Shown in pieces: positions 1 through 6,470 of a DNA stretch of 7,109 nt. The stretch spans positions 1-7,109 of the forward strand of contig JAOZNO010000183.1 in NCBI GenBank assembly GCA_029933755.1. Reading direction: 5' to 3'. The notes under the pieces are model-generated. The model ran no database searches and had not been told where the DNA came from. It worked only from the letters and a program-made list of their open reading frames with translations. Position 1 is the stretch's first letter. Each line of letters starts with the position of its first letter. The translations under genes were made by a program, and so were the position numbers. The stretch is from Bacteroidales bacterium (GTDB lineage Bacteria > Bacteroidota > Bacteroidia > Bacteroidales > NBLH01).

Positions 1-181
1 TGCTCACCTTAAAAAACAATCATTTACAAAAGTAAACTCCTGATTTTTAAGATTTATTCACCATATTTTTATTAATTCTATGGTGTTCATGAGCTCGTAA
101 ACTCGGTTCACAAGCCTAGAACTTGAAATTTCCCATCCAAACACTTAGTTTCCGTTCAGGCACTAATTAAGTGAAACTTTG

Positions 182-303
182 ACTAGTGTCAAGTCATGTA
201 TGGCATTTCAGATGTAACTCTATCCGTCTGACCGCTCCGAGCGGTCTGACGGGTTTGTTGACGTTCGCCTTACCCGAACTTTTTCACTTGACTTAACACT
301 AGT
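182..303. repeat. Structured element with outer inverted repeat and two inner hairpins
   Basis: Outer arms ACTAGTGTCAAGTCATGT (182-199) and ACTTGACTTAACACTAGT (286-303) are complementary at 16 of 18 positions. Inside lies a strong GC-rich hairpin at 224-252, two 14-base arms with one T-T mismatch around a single C (sterically a small loop), and a smaller hairpin GTTCG/CGAAC (263-267 with 275-279) with a seven-base loop. No flanking target duplication was seen. The interior is clearly richer in GC than its surroundings. The design fits a non-autonomous mobile or interspersed intergenic repeat (MITE-like) or a structured RNA; copy number elsewhere is unknown. On the minus strand it starts 37 bp after the DUF1080 stop and could act as a transcript end. 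Confidence 0.55.
224..252. terminator. Strong GC-rich hairpin, possible operon transcript end
   Basis: Arms at 224-237 and 239-252 pair over 13 of 14 positions, making it the most stable-looking stem in the window. It lies about 90 bp past the stop of the last operon gene. It is followed on the plus strand by GTTTGTTG and on the minus strand by an AT-rich but U-poor stretch, so it is not a textbook intrinsic terminator. It may instead stabilise the 3' end of the mRNA. Confidence 0.35.
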
Positions 304-339
304 GTATTATCGATAATATTTAAAGAATATAGCCTTTGA

Positions 340-1131
340 TTAAAGTTCTCGTATTTTAATATTCCTAAACCAAACATCATCGCCATGATCCTGAAGTCCA
401 ATATGTCCCTCTGTGGCAGGTTCAACAAAATCCGGATAATCTTTAAATTTACTGTTTGCTACCATTTCTTTCCAATCATCTGTCCATAAATGGTATTCAA
501 GTATGTTTTCACCATTCATCCAATGTATAACAGTTCCTTTATATACCATAATTTTAATATGATTCCACTCACCAGCAGGTTTTACTGTTTCTGGTGTGCA
601 AGGGATTAAATCATATAAAGACCCGGCACGACGATTGCCATCAGTACCTAGTTTTCCATCAGGATGTTTTTCATTATCAAGTATTTGCATTTCAGGTGAT
701 GATTTCCATATTGCCTGATCTGGTTTTTCCTGTGTTAGGTAAAAGATACCACTATTACCACCTTCAGAAACCTTCCATTCCAGTGACAATTCAAAGTTTT
801 TATATTTGTTTACCGTAATAATGTCTCCACCACCACCAGCTTCACCTTTTCCTGAACTTTGAACTTTAAGTGTTCCATCTTCAATAACCCAACCTTTTTC
901 AGGAAAAGTTTCTTTACCATAACCACGCCATCCCGTTGAAGTTTCTCCATCGAATAGACTAATCCATTCTTCAGCAGGTTCATCTTGCGAAATTGTATCT
1001 GTATTCGATTCCGTTCCTGTATTGTTTTCATCTGTATTTTCCGGAGTGTTACCACAGGAAATAAAGGAAATAACAAAACCTATAATTATTATGTAACTTG
1101 TTAATTGTACTAATTTGTTTTTCATATTCAT
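340..1131 (-). CDS. DUF1080 / 3-keto-disaccharide hydrolase-family lipoprotein
   Basis: The 263-residue protein has a lipoprotein signal: K4/K6, a hydrophobic run at about residues 12-24, then FISC with the lipid-bearing Cys at 26. An Asn/Thr/Glu/Asp-rich linker (27-55) tethers the domain. Residues about 56-263 are a DUF1080 (PF06439) concanavalin-like jelly roll, shown by LFDG (59-62) with GW at 67-68, WVIEDG (81-86), GGGDIIT (100-106), GGNSGIFY (124-131), EMQILDN (147-153), AGSLYDL (169-175), GEWNHIKI (187-194) and HIGLQDHG (243-250). Family members cleave 3-keto-glycosides, by hydrolysis or elimination, after a Gfo/Idh-type enzyme has oxidised C3. The two exported oxidoreductases upstream make that role likely here; substrate unknown. 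It should sit on the outer membrane or its periplasmic face; the linker is acidic but shows no clear surface-export motif. The start at 1131 is preceded by an A/T-rich leader without Shine-Dalgarno; Met3 (1125) is an alternative. It is the last gene, 148 bp after the preceding stop, with a REP-like palindrome in the gap. Family call firm, reaction inferred. Confidence 0.93.
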   Translation of the reverse strand: MNMKNKLVQLTSYIIIIGFVISFISCGNTPENTDENNTGTESNTDTISQDEPAEEWISLFDGETSTGWRGYGKETFPEKGWVIEDGTLKVQSSGKGEAGGGGDIITVNKYKNFELSLEWKVSEGGNSGIFYLTQEKPDQAIWKSSPEMQILDNEKHPDGKLGTDGNRRAGSLYDLIPCTPETVKPAGEWNHIKIMVYKGTVIHWMNGENILEYHLWTDDWKEMVANSKFKDYPDFVEPATEGHIGLQDHGDDVWFRNIKIREL

Positions 1132-1167
1132 TTATTTAATATCTATTTTTATTTAAATTGTTAATAT

Positions 1168-1234
1168 CGTCATGGCGAGGAACGAAGCCATCCCCTTATT
1201 TCAGGGGACTGCTTCGCTATTGCTCGCAGTGACG
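1168..1234. repeat. REP-like imperfect palindromic repeat
   Basis: Left arm 1168-1196 (begins CGTCATGGCGAGGAACGAAG) and right arm 1203-1234 (ends TGCTCGCAGTGACG) are imperfectly complementary around a six-base loop. Matching blocks are CGTCA/TGACG, GCGAG/CTCGC, CGAAGC/GCTTCG and TCCCCT/AGGGGA, broken by small internal mismatches. The GTCATxGCGAGGAACGAAGC consensus is one I recognise as a recurring intergenic repeat in many bacterial genomes, similar in style to REP elements moved by REP-associated tyrosine transposases. It occupies much of the 148-bp gap before the DUF1080 gene, so its RNA stem would lie inside the operon transcript. Confidence 0.7.
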
Positions 1235-1250
1235 TTCTCTTTGTTGTGGT

Positions 1251-1271
1251 CATAGAAAAACAGATTCTATG
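1251..1271. repeat. Small hairpin just after the 500-residue oxidoreductase gene
   Basis: CATAGAA (1251-1257) and TTCTATG (1265-1271) form a 7-bp AT-rich stem with a seven-base loop, 9 bp downstream of the stop codon on the minus strand. No U-run follows it, so it is at most a weak terminator or RNA-stability element next to the REP-like palindrome. Confidence 0.25.
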
Positions 1272-1279
1272 AACAAACA

Positions 1280-2782
1280 CTATTTAGGCATATCAGGTAA
1301 ACTCCATGGTTCACGATATTTATGCTTAATTAATTCTGCTGCAAACTCTTTCGCTGAAACAGGATCTGTCCAGTCTTTTTTGAAAGTTGGGTGTCCATTA
1401 TGAATTTTAAACCCATCTTTAATTACTGTTTTAATTGTTTCATTATCTGTTAAGTTCGTAATCTGCATGTTCTCACCATCCCAATCTAATTCTTTGTTTA
1501 ACGACTGTAAGCGAACAGCTAAAACGCCCATAACAACCATTTCATTAAATGGTCCGGCTTCACTAAAATCTGAGGATGTTGGAACACGGTTTTCAGGGCT
1601 TTCTTTACACGCACGCACCCAATCCATTTCATGGCTGGTTTCTATCCTACGGCGGAATTTAGGTGCTTTTGGTGTTTTTCCTGATAATAACCAAGGCTCT
1701 TTGCCGTATGTTCCACATATTAAAGTGTCTTTTGTTCCATGGAAAATTGCTCCACCACCAGAATTATTCGGATTTTTTCCATCAGGCCAACCTTTTGGAA
1801 GCATTGGTTTAATTCCTCCATCGTACCAATAAACATCAACTTCAGGTAATTTTTCATTTCTTTTCATTCCTTTCCATTGTTTTTTTGGAGTTCTGCTAGG
1901 GAAGGTTAATTTAGCAGATTCTGAAACTGGTGCACAATCCTGTAACAATAAACTTGAGCTTGCTTGTGCATGTGTCGGATATTTTAAATCGAGTCCAACA
2001 AAAACAGGATGAAGTATATGACAGGCCATATCACCTAGAGCACCTGTACCATAATCCCACCAGCCACGCCAGTTCCATGGATGATAAATATGGTTAAAAG
2101 GACGCATTTTAGCCGGGCCGGTAAATAAATCCCAGTCTAAACCTTCAGGAACCCAGTCTCCTCTTTCAGGGGTATTTAACCCTTGTGGCCAAATTGGACG
2201 ATCAGTAAATGACTCTACTTTAGTGACTTCACCAATTTCACCATTTCTTAGCCACTCCGTCACAAGATTTACACCTTCGCCAGATGCTCCTTGATTACCC
2301 ATTGAGGTAGCCACTTTATGTTTTTCTGTAAGTTTTGTTAGTAATCGTGATTCATAAACTGAATGTGTTAAGGGCTTTTGAAGATATACATGTTTTCCCA
2401 TTGTGATTGCATGAGAGGCTATAATTGCATGGGTGTGATCTGCTGTTGCAATTACAACTGCGTCAATGTCTTTCCCCATTTCATCATACATCTTACGCCA
2501 GTCTTTATACTTTTTAGCATTATTGTATTCCTTAAAAGTACCAGCCGCATAATTCCAATCCACATCGCATAATGCTACAATATTCTGAGATTTTAACTGA
2601 TTTAAGTTTGAGTGTCCCATTCCGCCAACTCCAATTGCTGCAATATTTAGTTTGTCGCTTGGTGGTACATGCCCCAACCCACTAACAACATAGCTAGGAA
2701 CAATTGTAAATCCGGCAGCAGCCGTTGTTACATTCCCAATAAAGCTACGTCTGCTCATTGTGCTTTTGTCTTTTTTTTTCAT
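1280..2782 (-). CDS. Exported Gfo/Idh/MocA-family oxidoreductase (Tat signal)
   Basis: This 500-residue NAD(P)-dependent oxidoreductase has a clear twin-arginine signal: SRRSFIG (residues 10-16) followed by an Ala-rich hydrophobic stretch to about 36. The Rossmann domain starts at about 45, with GVGGMG (51-56), an acidic residue after the second strand (CDVD, 72-75) and TADHTH (113-118). The family's EKP motif appears as QKP (135-137), keeping the catalytic Lys136. The C-terminal domain carries GDMACHILH (250-258), giving the expected Asp251/His255 pair, and later YWYDGG and GTYG segments typical of the long exported subgroup. At 500 residues it is longer than cytosolic Gfo/Idh enzymes (about 330-400). 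Exported members are thought to fold with a bound cofactor and oxidise sugars in the periplasm; here the likely task is oxidation of a sugar hydroxyl, probably C3 of a glycoside, ahead of the DUF1080 protein. The start at 2782 gives a Lys-rich n-region; Met9 (2758) is an alternative. A 157-bp gap separates it from the upstream gene, so it may have its own promoter. Substrate unknown. Confidence 0.93.
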   Translation of the reverse strand: MKKKDKSTMSRRSFIGNVTTAAAGFTIVPSYVVSGLGHVPPSDKLNIAAIGVGGMGHSNLNQLKSQNIVALCDVDWNYAAGTFKEYNNAKKYKDWRKMYDEMGKDIDAVVIATADHTHAIIASHAITMGKHVYLQKPLTHSVYESRLLTKLTEKHKVATSMGNQGASGEGVNLVTEWLRNGEIGEVTKVESFTDRPIWPQGLNTPERGDWVPEGLDWDLFTGPAKMRPFNHIYHPWNWRGWWDYGTGALGDMACHILHPVFVGLDLKYPTHAQASSSLLLQDCAPVSESAKLTFPSRTPKKQWKGMKRNEKLPEVDVYWYDGGIKPMLPKGWPDGKNPNNSGGGAIFHGTKDTLICGTYGKEPWLLSGKTPKAPKFRRRIETSHEMDWVRACKESPENRVPTSSDFSEAGPFNEMVVMGVLAVRLQSLNKELDWDGENMQITNLTDNETIKTVIKDGFKIHNGHPTFKKDWTDPVSAKEFAAELIKHKYREPWSLPDMPK

Positions 2783-2939
2783 AAGTACAAGTTTTTGATT
2801 AGTAATATAATTACAACACTTTATTAAAGTATAAATTAAATCTTAGATAATCAGAGTATTATTGCTATCTGATTAATGTGTCAATATCTAAAATAATTAC
2901 TTGAGTGTTGCTGGCATTCAATAATTATGGTTAAAATAT
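2783..2939 (-). promoter_or_regulatory. Intergenic region with palindromes, possible internal promoter
   Basis: This 157-bp gap separates the cytosolic dehydrogenase from the 500-residue exported oxidoreductase. It contains the inverted repeat TAATCAGA/TCTGATTA (2848-2855 with 2868-2875, 12-base loop) and a near-perfect palindrome ACTTTA-T-TAAAGT (2818-2830). On the minus strand TTGACA lies at 2884-2879, upstream of the first repeat, but no good Bacteroidota -7 box (TAnnTTTG) was found. An internal promoter with an operator is possible, or a weak terminator for the upstream unit; neither is proven. Confidence 0.3.
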
Positions 2940-3971
2940 CTATTTTTTACTATCCGTAAAAGCCATTTCAATAATTTTTATCACATTTCTTGCTTCTTTC
3001 TGTTTAACTACCATTTCTGCATTATTTATAATAACATCATAAACATTATCGTAAAAGCCCATATAGTTCCCTGCTAATGTTTCTGTCTGGTACACACTAT
3101 GTTTGCCATCAATAGCTACATCCATAATTCCCCAGTTTTCTTTTTTTTCTTTTCCCCAATTTGTAGTACCAGGCATTAATCCTGCTTTCAGCAAATCTTC
3201 TTGTGGGTCAATTCCCGATTTTTTATATGTTCCTTTATTTCCCTTAAGTGTAAATCTTGGCCCCAATTCTTTAACCATCATTCCAGCTGTTAATATTACT
3301 TTTAGCTTAGGATATTCTAATTCCAGATGAAAGTAATCATCAACCGGACTATTTTTTCTTTGAGCCTGAATATTTGCTGTTACCTTTTTAGGGTAACCAA
3401 ACAAATACATTGCCTGGTCGATTAAATGTGCTCCTAAATCAAATAAAATACCGCCACCAGCTATGTCTTTATCTCGCCATGAATCAGAATCCCAATCAGG
3501 TGTAAATCGGTCAAAGTGAGCTTCGTATTCATATATGTCACCTAAGATTTTCTCGTCAATTATTTTTTTTAAGGTCATGAAGTCACCATCCCATCTGCGG
3601 TTGTGATAAACAAATATGTTACGTTCTGCTTTTTCTGCAAGCTTTATCAGTTCGTCTGCTTCTTTTGCAGTTGGTGTGAAAGGTTTCTCAATTATTACAT
3701 GTTTCCCTGCTTCCAAACATTCCTTAGCCATAGGAGCGTGTAAAGTGTTGGGTGTGCATATTACAATTAGGTCAAGTTCTTTATCGTTTACCAGGTTTTT
3801 ATAATCAGAAACCACCTCAACATAAGGGTAAATCTTTTTAGATTCTTTACTTTTTCGTTCAACAATCTTTTCAAGCTTAAAACCCTTATGGGTATGTAAA
3901 AAAGGTGCATGGAACACTTTTCCAGACAATCCGAAACCAATAATGCCTGTTTTTATTTGATCTTTAATCAT
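2940..3971 (-). CDS. Cytoplasmic Gfo/Idh/MocA-family dehydrogenase (YvaA/IolW/YdgJ-like)
   Basis: This 343-residue protein has no signal peptide and starts almost directly in the Rossmann fold, so it should be cytosolic. Visible motifs are GFGLSG (residues 12-17) with the following KVFHAPF (18-24), CTPNTLH (72-78), EKP (95-97, catalytic Lys96), NRRWDGDF (124-131) and DLGAHLID (178-185), with Asp178/His182 as the likely catalytic pair. KVFHAPF plus NRRWDGD places it in the subgroup containing NADPH-dependent scyllo-inositol dehydrogenases (IolW/YvaA, YdgJ). In this cluster a scyllo-inositol role is not implied; the more likely job is reduction of an imported keto-sugar to the parent sugar, matching the final step of the levoglucosan-type pathway (inference). 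Its ATG (3971-3969) directly follows the TAA stop (3974-3972) of the isomerase gene, with no intervening base, so translation is probably coupled and the start is well fixed. Length is normal for the family. Confidence 0.94.
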   Translation of the reverse strand: MIKDQIKTGIIGFGLSGKVFHAPFLHTHKGFKLEKIVERKSKESKKIYPYVEVVSDYKNLVNDKELDLIVICTPNTLHAPMAKECLEAGKHVIIEKPFTPTAKEADELIKLAEKAERNIFVYHNRRWDGDFMTLKKIIDEKILGDIYEYEAHFDRFTPDWDSDSWRDKDIAGGGILFDLGAHLIDQAMYLFGYPKKVTANIQAQRKNSPVDDYFHLELEYPKLKVILTAGMMVKELGPRFTLKGNKGTYKKSGIDPQEDLLKAGLMPGTTNWGKEKKENWGIMDVAIDGKHSVYQTETLAGNYMGFYDNVYDVIINNAEMVVKQKEARNVIKIIEMAFTDSKK

Positions 3972-4814
3972 TTAAAAACCCTTCAAATAATTATAACTAA
4001 TTGCAAGGCTCTCAAATACAGGCATTTTAAATGATTCCTGCTCAAGGAAATAGTATTTCATTCCAGACTTTGCTTTTGCCTCAAATATTTCTTTAAAATC
4101 TATTATTCCTTTTCCTATTTCTGTAGATTCACGTTTCTCTGTATTATCCATATCTTTAATATGCAGCAAACCAAATCTTCCCGGATATTTATTGAAATAA
4201 TCAATTGGTTGATAACCTCCATAAACCATCCAGTATGTATCTAATTGCATGGTAAAATAATCCTTGTTTGTATTTTGTAATAATATGTCATATGGGATTT
4301 GCCCATCTATCTTTTCAAATTCAAAAGCATGGTTGTGATAAGCAAAACGGAGTCCTGATTTATTACATTTTTCACCTATTACATTGAACTCGTCAGCTAG
4401 TTTTTTATAATCATCTATTGATTTTCTTCTATCCCTGCTTATTGAAGGTTGTACAATATATTTCATTCCGGCTTCAAGTGAATCATCAATGATTTGATCT
4501 AGGTTTTTTAATTTCACATCCGTATGGCTGCTTAAAGGCCTTATTCCAAGTTTTTTGGTAAACTTTTTAAAATCCTTTGGTTTATAACCATAAAATTTAC
4601 GGTTACTATAACCTGCAGTTTCAACAGAATTATAGCCAATCTCTGCAATTTTTTGTAATGTTCCTTCAAAATCTTCGCCTAATACTTTGCGTATAGTATA
4701 AAGCTGAATGCCAATGTATTGTTTTTGCGTATTTGCAAACATTTCAAAAGGCGAAACCAAGCTTAGAGCAGAAGCAGCCGAAACAGTTTTAATAAAATTT
4801 CTTCGTGTAGTCAT
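3972..4814 (-). CDS. Exported sugar phosphate isomerase/epimerase-like TIM-barrel protein (Tat signal)
   Basis: This 280-residue protein belongs to the xylose isomerase-like/AP-endonuclease-2 TIM-barrel superfamily (PF01261). The N-terminus TTRRNFIKT (residues 2-10) followed by an Ala/Ser/Leu-rich stretch to about 28 is a twin-arginine signal, so export is expected. Barrel motifs are IGIQLYTIR (34-42), VETAGY (64-69), SSHTD (95-99), AYHNHAFEFE (158-167), QLDTYW (190-195), LHIKDMD (217-223) and the E258 region near the C-terminus. Asp192, His218 and Glu258, with a further Glu earlier in the barrel, are the probable metal ligands, and the HNH at 160-162 lines the pocket. Relatives catalyse isomerisation or epimerisation, and in 3-keto-sugar pathways the elimination of a glycosidic bond or hydration of the resulting enone. 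Lying between an exported oxidoreductase and a cytosolic reductase, it probably acts as 3-keto-glycoside lyase or hydratase (inference). It is 47 bp after the upstream stop and abuts the downstream start. An N-terminus of this kind excludes an ordinary sugar-phosphate substrate in the cytosol. Confidence 0.9.
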   Translation of the reverse strand: MTTRRNFIKTVSAASALSLVSPFEMFANTQKQYIGIQLYTIRKVLGEDFEGTLQKIAEIGYNSVETAGYSNRKFYGYKPKDFKKFTKKLGIRPLSSHTDVKLKNLDQIIDDSLEAGMKYIVQPSISRDRRKSIDDYKKLADEFNVIGEKCNKSGLRFAYHNHAFEFEKIDGQIPYDILLQNTNKDYFTMQLDTYWMVYGGYQPIDYFNKYPGRFGLLHIKDMDNTEKRESTEIGKGIIDFKEIFEAKAKSGMKYYFLEQESFKMPVFESLAISYNYLKGF

Positions 4815-4844
4815 AACATTTAGTTTTTGTTACAAATTCTGGTT

Positions 4845-4860
4845 TTATAATATATTATAA
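4845..4860. repeat. 16-bp perfect AT palindrome between two operon genes
   Basis: TTATAATATATTATAA is exactly self-complementary and lies one base from the stop codon of the 509-residue oxidoreductase gene, in the 47-bp gap before the isomerase gene. It consists only of A and T, so chance is a real possibility. Confidence 0.25.
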
Positions 4861-4861
4861 T

Positions 4862-6391
4862 TTAAACAATTTTTTGTTTGTCAGCATCCCAAAATACTTT
4901 TCTTTGTTCACGATATGCAATTGTTCCCATATGTGCGGTAATTGCTTCTTCAAAACCTCTATTTTCATTGCAAGTAGCTTTTCTTCCGGTTCTAATTGCA
5001 TCAATCCAATCTTTTATGTGTAAGTGGGTTGTACTCAGCCTTTTACCCTTATGGTAAGAATACAATAAACCTCTTTGGGCAAAGTATTTTTCTGTTGGTG
5101 AAGTAATTGCATCCACATGCTCTTGACCGGGCACATAAGAATAAATTGGAATTTCTGGATTAATTAAACCATCTTCAATTTGCTGCTTATATTTTGTAGA
5201 ACCTTTATCTGCAAAAACTTTTAATTCTCCACCAACATCCATATAACCATCATGTGCCATTATCGTTCGTCCCCTATGTTTATTACTTGCTAATGATGCA
5301 CTGTAAACTAAAGATAAATCTTTTTCAGGATACTCAAAAACAGACTGTAAAACATCAGGTACAGTTCTACCATCCTTATAATGATAAACACCACCAGAAG
5401 AAACAGCTGAATTGGGTATTCCAAGTCCTAGAATCTGGTTCATAGCATCGTAATCATGCGTAAACAAATCACCAGACAAACCGGTGCTGTAGTCCCACCA
5501 GCAACGCCACCTAAAAAAGCGTTCTAAACTAAACTCATGTTTTGGTGCAGGCCCAATAAATTGTTCCCAATCAATTGTTTGTTCGTTTGCATCCGGGTGT
5601 ATATCGTAAACCCAGGCACCACCCGGACTATTTCTGTTTGTAGTAACTTCAATTAAATTCACTTTTCCGATAATACCTTTTTCAATTGCCTCTTTTGCTT
5701 TAAAATAGCTTTCATTTTGCCTATTTTGATGCCCAAGCTGAAAAACAACATTGTTTTCTTGTACAGCTTTTACAACTTCATAGGTTTCGGGAACCGTCCA
5801 GGTCATAGGTTTTTCGCAATAAACATGTTTGCCTGCTTTGGCAGCAGCAATTGTTATTGTTCCGTGCCAATGATCGGGTGTACCTATAATTACAGCATCT
5901 ATATTATCATCGGCAAGTAATTCCTGATAAGTTCTGTATCGTTTAGGTGTATTCCCCATTTTTCCGTTTGAACCTTCCCTGAAAATATTAGCACCGGCTT
6001 TCATAGCCCTTTCTGCATACGATTCGAAAATGTCGCAAACTGCAACAAGTTCAACATTCAAATCTTCTTGTTCCAGATACTCCTCATAACGTGTATTATT
6101 TTTATCTTTTACAGCATCTTCTTTCCAACTATCAATAGTTTCAGGTGGTACAAAACCTGCACCTTTTAAAAGAGCAGATCCGCGGCTACCTGCTCCAATA
6201 ATCCCAATTCTTAACTTTTTTCCGGTAGCTACTTCTTTTTCAATTACCGGATTATAAGCACTCAAGCTAATTTCGCTGTGCATGGCTTTTTTCATCAACT
6301 CAACTGCTTGCTTTTTTTTATGCCACCCATATAATACAGCACCCAGAACAGGTACAGTTGCTAAACTTTTCAATAAATCTCGTCTGTTCAT
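4862..6391 (-). CDS. Gfo/Idh/MocA-family oxidoreductase with Tat-like N-terminus
   Basis: This 509-residue NAD(P)-binding oxidoreductase belongs to the large exported subgroup found in Bacteroidota. The N-terminus NRRDLLK (residues 2-8) followed by a hydrophobic stretch (9-23) resembles a twin-arginine signal, though the position before RR is Asn and a basic helix-like segment (HKKK at 24-27, then KK at 34-35) follows the hydrophobic run with no clear cleavage site. The Rossmann motif is GAGSRG (66-71). About 35 residues with FVPPETI (80-86) are inserted before the second strand ending VCD (118-120). Then come GTPDHWH (170-176), EKP (193-195, catalytic Lys194), GHQNRQ (220-225), WWDYSTG (298-304) and GDLFTHD (307-313) with Asp308/His312. 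It probably oxidises a sugar or glycoside hydroxyl outside the cytosol; it is diverged from the 500-residue paralogue at 1280-2782, so the two may act on different substrates or steps. The start at 6391 has an A-rich leader without Shine-Dalgarno. It follows the DoxX gene by 74 bp. Confidence 0.92.
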   Translation of the reverse strand: MNRRDLLKSLATVPVLGAVLYGWHKKKQAVELMKKAMHSEISLSAYNPVIEKEVATGKKLRIGIIGAGSRGSALLKGAGFVPPETIDSWKEDAVKDKNNTRYEEYLEQEDLNVELVAVCDIFESYAERAMKAGANIFREGSNGKMGNTPKRYRTYQELLADDNIDAVIIGTPDHWHGTITIAAAKAGKHVYCEKPMTWTVPETYEVVKAVQENNVVFQLGHQNRQNESYFKAKEAIEKGIIGKVNLIEVTTNRNSPGGAWVYDIHPDANEQTIDWEQFIGPAPKHEFSLERFFRWRCWWDYSTGLSGDLFTHDYDAMNQILGLGIPNSAVSSGGVYHYKDGRTVPDVLQSVFEYPEKDLSLVYSASLASNKHRGRTIMAHDGYMDVGGELKVFADKGSTKYKQQIEDGLINPEIPIYSYVPGQEHVDAITSPTEKYFAQRGLLYSYHKGKRLSTTHLHIKDWIDAIRTGRKATCNENRGFEEAITAHMGTIAYREQRKVFWDADKQKIV

Positions 6392-6412
6392 TTTGTTATG
6401 TTTATTCGTGTG

Positions 6413-6430
6413 CCCTCATTGAGGGTTTTT
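6413..6430 (+). terminator. Terminator-like hairpin on the plus strand
   Basis: CCCTC (6413-6417) and GAGGG (6421-6425) form a stem with loop ATT, followed by TTTTT (6426-6430), the pattern of a small intrinsic terminator for plus-strand transcripts. No plus-strand gene precedes it; it could stop antisense transcription into the DoxX gene. Read on the minus strand it is a hairpin in the leader of the 509-residue oxidoreductase, 21 bp before its ATG. Confidence 0.35.
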
Positions 6431-6439
6431 ATAGTGAAA

Positions 6440-6470
6440 CCTAATATCTTAGAAAAATTATTAGGCTAAG
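6440..6470 (-). other. Interlocking inverted repeats at the end of the DoxX gene
   Basis: On the minus strand, CTTAG (6470-6466, including the stop codon) can pair with CTAAG (6452-6448), and CCTAATA (6465-6459) can pair with TATTAGG (6446-6440). The two pairings interlock, so they would be mutually exclusive hairpins or a pseudoknot-like fold. Both stems are short and AT-rich. Confidence 0.25.

Larger units (their letters stand above)
1..339. other. Non-coding stretch downstream of the DUF1080 gene
   Basis: No open frame with credible coding character was seen on either strand. The stretch contains a 7-bp hairpin (59-65 with 79-85, CACCATA/TATGGTG, 13-base loop), the structured inverted-repeat element at 182-303, and a 12-bp perfect palindrome ATTATCGATAAT at 306-317. 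Any of these could help end the operon transcript, but none has a classical GC stem followed by a run of U in the minus direction. Confidence 0.7.

Noticed and set aside
31..108. Short direct repeat GTAAACTC near 32 and 98
   Set aside because: Eight bases occurring twice in AT-rich DNA is expected by chance and no further copies or structure were seen.
1..339. CRISPR array or tRNA in the left non-coding stretch
   Set aside because: There are no regularly spaced direct repeats, and no cloverleaf with T-loop or anticodon stem could be built; the repeats present are inverted.
594..1076. Open frames on both strands within the DUF1080 gene
   Set aside because: They are alternative-frame shadows of a gene with a clear lipoprotein signal and conserved domain motifs; their translations are low in recognisable structure.
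1467..1832. Plus-strand open frame of 121 codons
   Set aside because: It lies entirely antisense to the well-supported oxidoreductase gene at 1280-2782 and its translation shows no family motif.
2940..3971. Naming the cytosolic dehydrogenase as scyllo-inositol dehydrogenase (iolW)
   Set aside because: The motifs place it in that subgroup, but no other inositol gene is present and the context favours keto-sugar reduction, so no gene symbol was given.
5254..5920. Plus-strand open frames opposite the 509-residue oxidoreductase
   Set aside because: They are antisense to conserved Gfo/Idh motifs and have no promoter or coding character of their own.
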